64,000 bases of DNA from Tubulanus polymorphus (taxonomy: Eukaryota > Nemertea > Palaeonemertea > Tubulaniformes > Tubulanidae). Location: assembly GCF_964204645.1 (NCBI RefSeq), contig NC_134029.1, positions 17,316,450-17,380,449 on the forward strand, written 5' to 3'. This document shows, piece after piece, positions 9,816 through 21,009 of the stretch. How positions within the stretch are numbered: the stretch's first letter is position 1; the number at the start of each line of letters is the position of its first letter. Both the position numbers and the translations under genes were made by a program. The notes under the pieces were generated by a model, which made no database searches, had not been told where the DNA came from, and saw only the letters and a program-made list of their open reading frames with translations.

Positions 9816-10214
9816 AATATTAATTATATTTAACACAAATAATAATATTGGTTGAAAATTGTATAAAATAATAGTAAATAAAAAAGGTGGTTTTAAGTAT
9901 TTAAGGTATTTAAGGTATATAATACATATCTAATACAATCTAATACAATCTAATACATAAAATATCTTATTTTATAAACTGATATTCATATGGAAATTGA
10001 AACCTCCGTAATAATAAATAACCTTTATTATTTTCAAACTTATTCATATATTAGTTGAAAAAATAAAAATAAATTGGTTGAAAATTGTATAAATAATATT
10101 TATTTAAAAAAAAGGGGGTTTTAAGTATTTAAGGTATCTAATAGGGCATCAGGTATTAGGGTATCTAATGGGGTATCAGGTATTAGGGTATCTAATACAT
10201 AGGTATACAAATAG
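9816..10214. repeat. convergent-gene junction: duplicated ATPase tail plus GGTATCTAAT repeats
   Basis: This non-coding spacer separates the + and - gene blocks. A unit starting GGTTGAAAATTGTATAAA occurs at about 9849 and again at 10076. It includes a degenerate copy (about 9960-10055) of the ATPase 3' end, whose real copy is at 10215-10302. Short repeats of the type GGTATTAGGGTATCTAATA fill 10130-10200. Copy C shows the same layout (49640-50020), so the duplication is ancestral. The spacer may hold 3' ends for both gene blocks or an origin, but I see no decisive signal. Confidence 0.6.
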
Positions 10215-10826
10215 TTATTTTATAAATTTATATTCATAGGGAAATTGTAATCTCAGTAATAATTTTGAGCCTTTATTATTCTTTAATTTATTCATATATT
10301 CATCATGTAATTCAGTAGGTATAATTTGATTTTCTTCCAATGATTGTTGCATAGATTTTTTATCTTTGTTATAAAATAAAACTAGAAATCTTATATTCTC
10401 CCTAAAGTCTATAACAATTGAATTATATTTTTGATTTAAAACCCATGTTGTTATCCCGAAATGTCTCCCAGAGAAAGCTAGATAACATAACTCACTTTCT
10501 CTAACTTTTGAATCATGTAAATTAGCGCAATCATCTACAATGAATAATGTATTTGATCCTTTATAAGTATCAATTGCTATTTTTATACAATTATCTAAAT
10601 TTTCTTTTACTGTTTTAGGATCTAATATAATAAACTTTTTCATCTTAACTATATCTCTATTATATGTTTTATTCATTTCATAAGTAGGACAAAATAATAT
10701 TATGTTATCAAAATGATTCTTATAAATAGTTTCTAACAAGTCTAATATGAAATGTGTTTTACCACAATTGGTTACACCTGTAACTAACATATTATGCGGT
10801 TCAAATATAAATAAATCTTTATTCAT
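10215..10826 (-). CDS. A32-like DNA-packaging ATPase (203 aa, intact)
   Basis: A FtsK/HerA-superfamily packaging ATPase that would pump DNA into capsids. The Walker A motif is GVTNCGKT (residues ~17-24), Walker B is TLFIVDD (~93-99), and SGRHFGITTWVLNQ (~119-132) is the sensor region typical of the A32 group. Its length is normal for Polinton ATPases. The start codon lies in ATAAATGA and overlaps the end of the integrase gene by 8 bp. This is the only intact copy in the window; copy C has lost about 64 bp from the middle. Confidence 0.93.
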   Translation of the reverse strand: MNKDLFIFEPHNMLVTGVTNCGKTHFILDLLETIYKNHFDNIILFCPTYEMNKTYNRDIVKMKKFIILDPKTVKENLDNCIKIAIDTYKGSNTLFIVDDCANLHDSKVRESELCYLAFSGRHFGITTWVLNQKYNSIVIDFRENIRFLVLFYNKDKKSMQQSLEENQIIPTELHDEYMNKLKNNKGSKLLLRLQFPYEYKFIK

Positions 10827-11915
10827 TTATTCTTTTAATTTTACTAGATAAAATCCATTCATTAAATTTATCATCATATCCTTTATATTTCACCAAAGAA
10901 TACTTTTTTCCTATAAGAGTTTTTGTTTTCAATACTTTTTCTATTTTGTATTCTATTTCATCTGGATTTGGTACAAGTGATAATTCTTGTTCATGGAAAT
11001 AACCTAATATTTCTTCATCTCTTAGATCTTCTAGTTTATAAACAAAAGGTTTAGTTAATATTATCTTTTTAATTTTAAATATTTCTTCAGTAAAATTAGG
11101 GGTATAACCTTTATAAAAGGTTTTTCTATATTTAGATATTCTAACGTGTTGTCCAATTTTGAATCTAGGTTCACCGAAATCATGTGTAACAAACGCGCCA
11201 TATAAATTATTCCAAACTATTTCTGAATTATCTTCTTTTCTAGCTTGTATAGGTTTCATATTTATAGAACTATGTTTAGAATTATTATAACCTTTCACTA
11301 AATCATCTAACACATCGATATATTTATATGTTTCATTAGCAGTAAAGTATTTCCACATTCTAGTTTTCAATGTTTTATTAAATCTTTCTATAATAGATGC
11401 TTTTTATCTGAATGTGTTGAAAAATATTTTACATCGTTATCAGATAATAGTTTTTTAAAATGTTTATTATAAAATTCCTTACCTTCATCAAATTGTATCT
11501 TATCTGGAATAGCTTCTTTAAATATAGATTTAAAAGCATTTGTAACTTCTATACCAGTTTTATTTTTGATTGGAATTGACCATGCGTATCGACTGAATAT
11601 GTATATAACATTCAGTATCCAGAAATATCCTTTGTTGTATTCCTCTAAGTTCTTCATGTCAATTAAATCAGCTTGCCATTGTTGATCGATATATGAAACC
11701 ATAACTTTTCTTGTTAAATAAGTTTTATCCATTTTCTTGTGGATTTGATATGTGGGTTGGTTTTGTAGCCATAATCTTAATTCACTATATTTTATATCAC
11801 CGGCACCATTTTCTTTATCAGATTTTATTTTATCCCATAATTCTGATATACTAGAATATGATACTTCACTTTCTGGGTTATAATATAAATCTCTTAAATA
11901 TTGTTCTTTTTTCAT
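10819..11915 (-). pseudogene. RVE-family integrase with chromodomain, one frameshift
   Basis: The retroviral-like DDE integrase that inserts Polintons. The catalytic residues sit in QADLIDMKNL (first D), KIQFDEGKEFYNK (second D) and, past the frameshift, SIIERFNKTLKTR (E). The C-terminus is a chromodomain (YSLVKYKGYDDKFNEWILSS). One A is missing from an A-run near 11400 relative to copy C, closing the first frame at 11388. Seven residues around the HPHG motif of C are also missing near 11800. The gene's final codons, reading I-N-E-stop, coincide with the start motif of the ATPase. Confidence 0.9.
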
Positions 11916-11921
11916 CTTATT

Positions 11922-12289
11922 TTAATCCATTAATAATAATCTTGGTTTATTTTCAATGACTTTATCATTTGATTTATTTTCTGGTATAATAGGTTTATAA
12001 TCATTGGAATCATCTTTATCATCAGATTTGAATTTTGATTTATATATTACACCGGATAATATAATAACTGTTACTAATCCAATTGTAATATATAATTTAT
12101 AATTACTTCCAGCATTAGAAGAATCAGATGGATTATTACTTGAATCAATATCAGATAAAGTCTGTGATTCATTTATATCAGTTAATTTCTTTTTCTTAGC
12201 TTTTTTTAATTCTGAAGATCTTTTACCTAATTCTCTTGCCCATTTAATTTTTTTCCGGATTTGGGCTTTTTCTTAACGCCATCACTCAT
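11922..12289 (-). pseudogene. Lys-rich single-TM protein, frameshifted
   Basis: This corresponds to the 119-codon gene of copy C (51686-52045): a basic N-terminus (GKRSSELKKAKKKK), a Ser/Asn spacer, one membrane helix (YITIGLVTVIILSGVIY) and an acidic tail ending LLLMD. Here a frameshift close to the start (near 12240) breaks the frame. Short proteins with a basic head and one TM helix are common in Polinton right arms. Function is unknown. Confidence 0.65.
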
Positions 12290-12883
12290 TTATTTTAGTT
12301 AATTTTTGTTCTGATTTATTTTCTGTTTCGACGTTTGGTTGTAGTACATCTGTTTCGTTCTTACCTGATTTATATTCCATAGGCTTGATGTTCGAAAATG
12401 TTATGACACCAGTAGAATTAATGTCATAACCGATCCTAATTGAAATGAAGCATAACCAACCCATTTTTGTAATTCAGTCATAACTAAGTAGTCATTTTTC
12501 AAATCACTATATAATTTATTTTCATCGTCAATTGGTATTAACTGGTTACATAACTTAGAATAACATTTAACAATACCATCTGAAATAGAATCATTTATTC
12601 GGGCTAATCTTGCCTCTTCATAAATCTTAAAATATTTTATTACTTTATCTGGTTTCATAGCATCTAATTCTTGAAAAGTAAAAATTCTATTTAAAAACTC
12701 TTTAGTTTTTCCACCGGCAATCAATAGTTCTAGATGATGCTTACAATATAAATAGTATTCATAATCTATATTACAATTAACTTGAGCACAATTAGTTACA
12801 ACTGTATCTTTATTATCACTTATACCCAAATCATCTAATGTCTTTTCAATATCAATACTATTCTTATTAGATTTCTTTGACAT
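12282..12883 (-). pseudogene. ~200-aa Polinton protein, function unknown, frameshifted
   Basis: The frame opens at 12883 in ATATAAATG. It contains a Cys/His cluster (NCNIDYEYYLYCKHHLELL) and a mostly helical body, and should run to 12282 as in copy C (52038-52646). One frameshift near 12420 leaves a 160-residue truncated ORF. The gene overlaps the next gene's start by 8 bp. I do not recognise the family. No adenain-type protease triad is evident. Confidence 0.65.
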
Positions 12884-13012
12884 TTATATTAGAGAAATTT
12901 AATAAGAAAAATATTATAAGTATTATAAAATGATACCAGTATCTCTTTAGATTAATACTAGTTAGTTAAAGGTAAAGAATTTTAGTATTAGTTATTGTTT
13001 TTACAAATAAAT

Positions 13013-14567
13013 AACAGGGACCATCCCTATTTTAAGATCAAAAATTGAGTTTTAGAGAAAGAATCTATAACTTCGATCATAGCAGACATCATCAATGATT
13101 TGCCAGTATCAGATAATATGACTGCGCTTTGAATCATTTCCTCATATAGATTTCTTCTCCGAGCGTGGAGATGATTGCTCGTAGATTTCATCAAATGGAC
13201 GCAGCAATTGCTAAACATCATTACTAATGGGACAGGCGGATTTTTCATCCGTAGTTTTACCAATGTTGTTCTCCAGTGTATGGTCATCATCAGCACCGGT
13301 GTCACTAGATGGTGTGCCATTGTCATTGATAGTCCAATTAGCCGTCGTTCCCACGTCTGACCACAAGTTATAATTACCGTGCTCAAACTCCGTACCGATC
13401 CCTGTGAAAAAAAGGCAATATCCATTCTGTCAAAGTGACTAGATTGAAGTGTAGCAACAAGTTTTTTGAAGTATGCTGATTACAGTATATTTGAAGAATG
13501 GTGATAAAGTGGAGTAACTACTGCCAAAAGGGTTGGAGGATGTAGAATCTATTGAAGTATGAACGATAAAAATCACACAAGAATTATGATATCAAATACC
13601 TTAGGGGATGCAGAGTTCCAGACTCTGATGGATGCAGAGTTCCAGACGCTGATGGGATGCAGCGCTCCAGACTCTGATGATACGCAGAGATTCAGACTCT
13701 GATGGGATGCAGAGTTTCAGACTCTGATGGGATGCATATTTTTACCAACTTGACATTTCGCTGATTTACAGTCAGCTGATTGTGTTTTGTTTCCGAGAAA
13801 TTCGTGAACATCTCTGTATAAAAAATCCGCAGTAGGAATTCAGTCCAATAATCATTGATTTCAAGTTTTATTCACTTTATACAAGTTATACCCAAAATAG
13901 AAAGAAGGAAATAGGCAATGATTATGAAAATCGATTATCAATTCTATATAGAGAATGAGATCAAATAATTCATAATTTGTTGATTTTTTCTTGGATGGAC
14001 TACCAGCGGTTGAGCAAGCTTTAGATAGAGGTTTAAATCTATATTCTCCGGTGCACTTCAGACGAGGTTTCCTCAGGACAATGTTGTGTAATAGGGACGC
14101 GCATGGAGAGAAGCCCATCATCATTTTCAGATATCCATTTCGCAATTAAAATTAGACCATTACATTGTACATCAAACATCAACACAAAATGGGAAAAAAA
14201 GAAAACTAGCGGTCGGAAAATTATTTCTCAATGCCACTCGAGTATCGTGTTCCCGCTAGAAGGCTTGGAGTCCGCCCCGATCCGTCTACTGTATCTGAAT
14301 ACAACATAGAAAATCCAGTCGATTAGTCTCCAGATGCGTCATTCTACGCTTCCAGCGCCGCGATTGATTCTCTCCACATGATCATGATCAACCTTATATG
14401 ACACCATCGAGCTTTAGCGATATCTTCACTTAACTTGTTCAACCGACGGTGGAAAATAGAAGTTGGTTTTTTTTATCTCAAAATAAAGTACGACCCTGTT
14501 ATCCATTCAATTGGTAGAGATTTTGCTTGATTTTTTTCATTTGATGTCCCTTACAAGCGGGAAATTC
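13013..14567. other. host non-coding DNA between Polinton copies A and B
   Basis: Base composition is host-like. The ORFs here are short and without recognisable domains. The - strand frame at 13861-14145 might include an exon (LRKPRLKCTGEYRFKPLS) but lacks clear splice support. A minisatellite lies at 13607-13740. Confidence 0.5.
13607..13740. repeat. minisatellite, about five units of ~24-26 bp
   Basis: Imperfect repeats of GATGCAGAGTTCCAGACTCT followed by GATGG. Units vary by small substitutions and one spacing change. Confidence 0.85.
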
Positions 14568-14610
14568 TTATTCTAGAATTCTGAGAAGGATTTATATCAC
14601 TCCCACTCAT
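14568..14610 (-). pseudogene. major capsid gene remnant (first ~14 codons)
   Basis: Only the start region of the capsid gene survives, beginning MSGS at 14610 in the TAAATG context. Similarity ends near 14568, which marks the truncation point of copy B. Confidence 0.7.
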
Positions 14611-14630
14611 TTATTTAAGAGAAAAATTAA

Positions 14631-15833
14631 TTATTTATTTTCTATCATTTTCACTAGTCCCAAAATAATTGCACTTACAACTGTTATTAAAAATGAAATA
14701 ATATGTCCAGCAGCAAAACTAATAATATTTCCAGCAGACTTTAAAACAAAGCTAACAATTGATGCTATAACACCAGGTAGAGCTGCAGCAGATTTTTTTA
14801 GATATATCCCATAGATACTTAGCTAATTTCTTAACCCATCCTTAAGTCCTATCTTTTATAGAATTATGACTCGGAGGTTTATCCGGTTTATTAGGGGTAG
14901 GTGTAGATTTTAATGAATTTGATATAGCTAAACCTATCGTTATAAATATCATAGTCACATCTTTCAATGATACTTTAGAATTTGGTTTTATTATTAAATT
15001 TTTAATCTATTAATATTATAATCACATGATTTAAATAAATCTTTTTTTTCTTTCTGTAATTCTATATTATATTTAAAATCATCAATTTCTTTTTCTAAAC
15101 GTAATTCTTTTTGTCTTTTTTATTCCATTTCATCAATTACTTGATGATCTAAATCAGACTTTAATTGTTCTAATTCTTTATTTGATTTAGTTAATTAATC
15201 TTCGAATGTATTAATTTTATGATCTCTAATCATTTTATCGTGCGCAATTTTTACAGCTGATTTTTGTACACCTTTAATTTCTCAAATTGCTTTATCAGAA
15301 AATAAATCTAATTCTTCATCAGCTAAATCAAGAAGTCCTTTTTTTAATAAAGATAGCATTTAATTCCAATTCCAGTACCAGATGTATCTTAAATACTATT
15401 CATATCTTCCTCAAATGAATTAATTGTATCTTTTAAGCTATCTAAATGTTTTTACTACTTGTAATTCATCATTTACTCTTTTGATTGCATTCCATATAAT
15501 TCTGGTAAATTCTTTACCACCTGGTGAATGTTCAATTGACGATCTTGCTCGCATCGCAGGTTAAAATATATTTTCTTGCCCTATTTTCGATAATTGAATT
15601 GGTACAATTCTATTATTTAAGTTAAGATTATAATACCATGCATCATTTTCAAATTCTAAATTACGCAAAAATGGGTCATCTTTTTCAATTTGTATTGCAT
15701 TTTCTTCTGTATCAACGTTATCTGTTACATCTCCTGGTAATAATTCATCAACAACAATAACTGTTACTCTGCCATTCATAAATTCTAATTGCTTTGTCAA
15801 ATAAGAATCAGTTATATTTACTAATCTATTCAT
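14631..15833 (-). pseudogene. coiled-coil/TM protein remnant
   Basis: This is the equivalent of 5887-7335. The three C-terminal hydrophobic segments and the proline-rich linker are readable but broken by several frameshifts and stops. The N-terminal 90 codons (15561-15833) form an open frame that does not resemble the N-termini in A and C, so this copy carried a different N-terminal variant. Confidence 0.7.
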
Positions 15834-15924
15834 GAAATCTTTTTTAAATATTACGGGTTTAATTACTTTCCTTTCGGGAGCTGTTAAATATTCTTCTAAT
15901 TTTTCACGTATTTCGCAATTATTT

Positions 15925-17137
15925 CATGTTGAATATTATCAGTTTTGATATTTTCTGATGTATTGTAATCTTTTATTTTCGAATTATTATTCAATTTAAT
16001 ATTTTTAGTTTTAGTTTCTGTTAATTGTAAATTTTTTTAATTTTTTCACCCTCCATTAGTTTTGGAGCACTGATAATTTTTTTATTTATATCATTTAAAC
16101 CAAATGAATTATTGATTCCAGCAGTCTTGATTAGATTATTATACCCAATCATATTCCCCATCTTTAATATTAAATCATTAGATATAATCAACAAATTAGG
16201 ACCTATACAATAATTTAATATTATATGAGATTTATCTAAATAATTTCGATATCTTACTATATCATCTGCAATTGATCAATTTTTATCGTTATGATTACAA
16301 TCTTCAACAATATTTTAAATAGTTTCTGCGCATCAAATGAAGTATTTTTATTTCCAACTATTTGTGATCTTTGTTTCAACTAGGACACCTCGAATACAAA
16401 TTGAATATATTCTAATAGATTGATTTATTCTTTGTATACCAGGCTTTGAAAAGCCTTCACTATTTTCTAAAGTTAACCCATCCATCATTTTTGTTGTTGT
16501 ATATTATTATAATATTTGGGTAATTCATTCCAATTCAATGTTCTTAAATCTGTATTTTCTTATCTTACCAAACTCTTTAGTATATAATATTCCTAAGCCA
16601 CCCATTGTCCCACTTTTTGTCCTGAAATCAGAATTATTTATGTTTATATCAAAATCATTACAAACTATATAAAACTTTTATAAATTAATACTATTATCTA
16701 ATTCTTTAAAACATCTAGATCCTGGTAAAGGACATTCTAATTCATTTTAATTCTAATCAATCTTATTTGAAAGTATGTCTAAAAACTGATAAAATTAATG
16801 GTAGACTGTGTTTATTTAAATGATCGTTCCAACTTATACCACATCCTGTTGTTGCACAATAAACTGCAAAATTTAATTGGTTTTGCCAATACTTCATATT
16901 AGTTTTTAATAGCCATTGTTTTGCTTCTTTTAATTCTTTAAAATTAATTAAATATACATGAAATATATTTTTCATCTTTACATTAAAATTATTAGTTTCA
17001 GTAACATAAATATCTAATTTACTTAATGAATTTAAAACTTCATTTCTATAAGTAATATTTTTATCAAAATCTATTGCTAGAATATTGTATTTAATTACAT
17101 TATTATATTGGAAAGCTTATGAAAAATTATTTGCCAT
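15925..17137 (-). pseudogene. ~430-aa anchored protein remnant
   Basis: This is the equivalent of 4570-5871. MKYWQNQLNFAVYCATTGCG is readable at 16830-16890 and further conserved blocks follow in shifting frames. A stop lies a few codons after the start. In its variable segments it matches copy C (YLINFKELKEAKQW) rather than copy A. Confidence 0.7.
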
Positions 17138-17159
17138 TTCTTTGATAAAAGATTGATAA

Positions 17160-17593
17160 TAACAATTGATTAATACTTTTAATTATTTTATCTTGTTCTT
17201 CAATTGTAATATTACCATTTAAACTAAAAATATAATATAGTGTATTTTTTAATTTATTAATTTCTTTTATATTAGATTTTATTTTTTCTTTATTACTTTT
17301 TATATTCAATTTTGAGCTTATGCCAGTAAATACACTTGAAGATAATCTTAGCACACCAATTGATATAGCTTTAGGAGTTAATGGTGAGATTAGTGCTTAA
17401 AATGTAATTAACGAACTAATTGTAACAGACCCACTAATAATAAAATAATATATAATTTTAGATTTCAAATATTTTTTCTTTTTTATTTTTAAATCATTTT
17501 CAAATTCTAATATTTGATTTTCTAGATATAATTCAATTTAGTTTTATTGATATCATGGAGAATAATATCAATATTATCAACTTTATCATCCAT
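17160..17593 (-). pseudogene. ~144-aa membrane protein remnant
   Basis: This is the equivalent of 4119-4553, starting at 17593 in TAAATG. The two hydrophobic helices and the Lys-rich tail can be read but with stops and shifts. The last residues are frameshifted. Confidence 0.7.
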
Positions 17594-17619
17594 TTATTCA
17601 ACAGAAAAAAAATATATAA

Positions 17620-18034
17620 TTAATTTGTAAATTTATATCCTACAAATATGACAATAATCATGCCACCTTAAATCCATATTATTTCATCTGTTCATTACTT
17701 GGTGTATAATAATCTGATATTGTAGGTTTGTAAAGATGTAATTTTTCTTTATTTGTTACTGCGTTATATAAACTCATAGCGTCATCAACTGATTTCAAAT
17801 CTCTAGGTGAAATATTTTGATTATATAATTCTTTAATAATATAATCCATATAATTTTCTATTTTCTCTCTATATTCTTCTGCTGCTTTATTATATTTTTC
17901 CAATGCTAAGTTATGTCTTTTTGTTCTGATAATGAACTATTTTAATCGATATGCTTAATTAGATATCCACCGCCAGTAAATGCCAGAGCGTTAACAATTG
18001 CCGATAATATAATAGTTATAATTGCAGATGCCAT
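17620..18034 (-). pseudogene. 140-aa two-TM protein remnant
   Basis: This is the equivalent of 3676-4098. The middle (EKYNKAAEEYREKIENYMDY, SVDDAMSLYNAV) is open. Frameshifts near 17925 and 17690 separate it from both membrane segments. Confidence 0.75.
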
Positions 18035-18038
18035 TTAT

Positions 18039-18278
18039 TTAACAAAAAATTATGCATTTATACGAGGAATATCTTTTTTGTTTTTCCAAATAATCAATTG
18101 TTAAATTAGATAAAGCAACTGCTAACGTTAATTTTAAAATATCATTTATATCACATCGATCAACATTAATATTTCCCATTTTAAATACTTTCTTTAATAA
18201 CATTGTATAACCAACCGTTCCCACAGATAGTAAGGCACCATTATATAAACCTTGTATTATCCACTTATTATCACTCAT
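18039..18278 (-). pseudogene. small membrane protein remnant (MSDNKWI family)
   Basis: The frame starts at 18278 directly after the stop of the preceding gene (TAAATG junction). It retains both hydrophobic stretches (GALLSVGTVGYTMLL, ILKLTLAVALSNLTI) and diverges at the last residues. It supports a two-gene arrangement as ancestral. Confidence 0.7.
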
Positions 18279-18616
18279 TTATTTATCAAAAAAATTACTA
18301 TCTTCAAAATATTTAGTTATGTTATTTATGATTATTTCAACATTTATTTCATTATTACTTTTATGATTATCATATATTTTAGATAATATATTTTTAATAT
18401 CATCAATAATTCCATCTTCATTTAATTCATAATATTCTAAAGATGTTTTAATTAAATCAATTCCTTTTCCTATATTATAATTTTCATAATTAATCATTGA
18501 TGCATTGTTGATTTACTTTTAATATCAGTAATCACACCATTTAATTTAATTCGCATGGCTTTATCATGCTTGAAATCAAACCCAAAACATATACGCGGTC
18601 CTACTGTTATATTCAT
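18279..18616 (-). pseudogene. NITVGPxICFGFDFK protein remnant
   Basis: This is the equivalent of the first half of 3073-3651. The start block is conserved, then a stop after about 40 codons. A second open stretch from 18497 ends in FFDK and a stop. Confidence 0.7.
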
Positions 18617-18642
18617 ATTTATTATTATATGATAATCAATAA

Positions 18643-19407
18643 TTATTCCTTACATCTTACATCTAATTCATAAATCTCAGGAAAGTTATTTAAATCAAAT
18701 AAGTACCATTATGATTTCTTATTTCTAATTTAAAATTATTAAATTGTTGAATACAAGGTTCTAAATTCACATTCTGCGAAATTCAAATTGCTATTTATTT
18801 TTGTTCCAAACTCTTTAACATTCTTCAAAGGTAAAATATTTAATATACTAGAATAACAAGTTGTATCTTTAGTTGCTTCAAATGTTTTTGTAGGATCAAT
18901 GAAATTTTAATAAATATAAAAATGCGTAAAATGGTATTATATTTTAGCTACCGTCTACGTTTCCAGTAACAATATTTGGTTCAATTCTTAACATTTCAGC
19001 TATTGTTTTTTTACCATAAATGCATGTTGACTTTTATCACATACCTTTATTTTAATTTCATTTGTGCTATCACTTTTTATCAATCTAATTAAAGATTTAT
19101 CATCACTTCTAATTTTTAATCGTGCTCTTCGATTAATTTCTTGAGCTAATGTTTCTAAATTATATAATCCTGGTTTTAAAAATAGATGAAACCATTTATT
19201 TATATTTCTAATATGAATTAAAAAAATATTATCTTCAATAGTTTTTCTAGATATATTATAAAAAGAATTATATAAACTTATATTTACTAATTTTAAATCA
19301 ACACAATTTTTGAATTCTCTATCCAGTTGTATAAGTAAATTATGTGCTTTATAATGTGTAAGTCTTCTAGAATCAACAAATATTCTATATTCTTTTAATT
19401 CAACCAT
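18643..19407 (-). pseudogene. penton-like gene remnant with the conserved -1 split
   Basis: The first 135 codons are open. A TAG at 19000-19002 follows A AAA AAA (19006-19012), and homology continues in the -1 frame, as in A and C. Downstream there are additional stops and indels, so this copy is dead. Confidence 0.75.
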
Positions 19408-19422
19408 TTATTTTACATATTT

Positions 19423-19776
19423 TTATTCGAAATCTATATCATGGTGCCCTTTTTCATTCTTACCTTTATATGTGAAATAAATATCACCAGAATATAATTC
19501 TTCTAGATCTTCACTAGATAATCTATGAAATCTATCTGGTAAATATGTTTTGAATGTATATTTATTACCTTTCAATCCTTCATATTCTTAATGAATTATT
19601 AATTTATTACCAATTTTATTACTAGTTGTTTTAATATTAGTAATTAAATATCTCTTATGAATTGATAACTCAGTTAACTTTTTGAATTTATTATCTACTG
19701 ATTAAGAATTTGTAGTAAGTTTAATTCTATCTAAGAATGATTTGTTGTTCTCACTGTGTACTTGTTTACTCTCCAT
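19423..19776 (-). pseudogene. 117-aa protein remnant
   Basis: This is the equivalent of 1932-2285. Start and stop positions are kept, but stops occur near 19590 and 19700. Confidence 0.75.
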
Positions 19777-19870
19777 TTATTATATACATTTTTATTAAAA
19801 TTGATTTCATTAATATAATATATATAAAATATTCATATATATAGATATTAGAGTAATTAGATAATAGTTG

Positions 19871-21009
19871 TTTCGGATTAAAGGTTGAAAGGTTGAGTGA
19901 GTAAAAAATAAAAATAAATTCGAGCGTATGAGAATTTATTTTTATTTTTTATTTTTTTATTTTTATTTTTTAATTGTTTGTCTACGACTGCGTAATACAC
20001 ATGAACCGAGCAATGCTGAAACTGTGTCGGCCTTACCGAAGAAAGTGGGAATAGTAGAGCAATAAATATTGTTCTAATACTCATTATAAGGATCATTTCA
20101 ATGGCTTTCACTTGATTTTCAAGATGGTGGGATTTTGGAGGAAAGAGTATTGCCCTGCTTACTTTTGACACCTAAGGCCAAAAAATGATACCTTGTTTCT
20201 CATTTTCAAAATCTCTGAAAATGACCCGACAGGCAGGTGTTTATTTTTGTAAATCTTTTTAAAACTTGATTTGTTGGGAATATTGACCAGGAAGGTAGCA
20301 TTTTTTATCTTTGATGAAAATATTAGGAAACAGACTTTCTCACACCAGAACTGAGAAATCATTACTCTCCAACTGAATGAAAATAGTGTCAAAAATGTCT
20401 TATATAGTCTTCGATATGCCTGAATATCTTGGTTGATTGATACGAATGACCGAAGCGGACAGGTCTTGGGCGCCTGTGTCTAATTTCACACTCAACAACA
20501 CCATATTTAACGAATTCATCTGGCATAACATAAGGGCATGTTGTATCACTCAAATTGTCTCGTCGTTTCGGGTAGTTACCTGTTAATATTTTAGATTTAA
20601 CCGAATATATGATAGCGGATGATTTGTCGCTTTACTCAAATGAAAGCAAACAAAGCCTTACATAAAATACAACATGTGTAAGTCTAGTACCAAGCCGCTT
20701 TTTCCCAAACAAGGAACCTGTAACAACGTCTGGTTTCTTGATTCCAATAAATTTCTAGTGACAGTCTTTTATCGATGACAAGAGTACACTGGAAATCTAT
20801 GGGTCGCAGCCGTACCGGTATAGTTTGGTACTACCTTGAACAAATCTCAGACACAAATCAAAGTATATTCTAATGAATAATGAATAATGTTTGTGAGGAT
20901 ATACAGATGAAGATGATGGAGTGTATTTTTTGAAGATGAACATGCTTTATTATTTTCTGAGGATTGATGGACTGTGTTACAATGATCTTCTTAGTGATTA
21001 TTATGGGGT
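19871..21009. other. host non-coding DNA
   Basis: AT-rich tracts occur near 19910-19970. ORFs are short and without recognisable domains. I see no RNA gene or repeat family here. Confidence 0.5.

Larger units (their letters stand above)
1..13012 (+). mobile_element. Polinton/Maverick copy A (left end outside window, right end truncated)
   Basis: An AT-rich block carries the Polinton hallmark set: type B DNA polymerase, double-jelly-roll capsid protein, packaging ATPase and chromodomain integrase. Genes from the left run on the + strand to about 9815, then on the - strand from 10215 to 12883. The order matches copy C gene for gene. Similarity to C fades near 13012, where base composition changes sharply to host-like DNA. 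The polymerase N-terminus and left terminal repeat lie before position 1, and the right terminal repeat, HNH gene and 124-aa gene of C are absent. Stops and frameshifts in several genes show that the copy is defective as it stands. Confidence 0.93.
14568..19870 (-). mobile_element. Polinton copy B, decayed internal fragment in reverse orientation
   Basis: It holds the block from the 117-aa gene (19776) to the first codons of the capsid gene (14610) in the same order as A and C, on the - strand. Polymerase, ATPase and integrase are missing. Frameshifts and stops are frequent, so it is older than A and C. Its right edge (about 19865-19900) has TTAAAGGTTGAAAGGTTGAG, faintly like the inner part of the C terminal repeat. 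The left edge lies within the capsid gene. Confidence 0.88.

Noticed and set aside
10130-10200. Telomere-like GGGTAT repeats
   Set aside because: The unit is ~18 bp and irregular, lies inside the Polinton and is shared by both copies, so it is part of the element and not a telomere.
13027-13425. 132-codon - strand ORF next to Polinton A
   Set aside because: No domain, no splice support, low-complexity composition. It lies just past the truncation point and has no counterpart in copy C.
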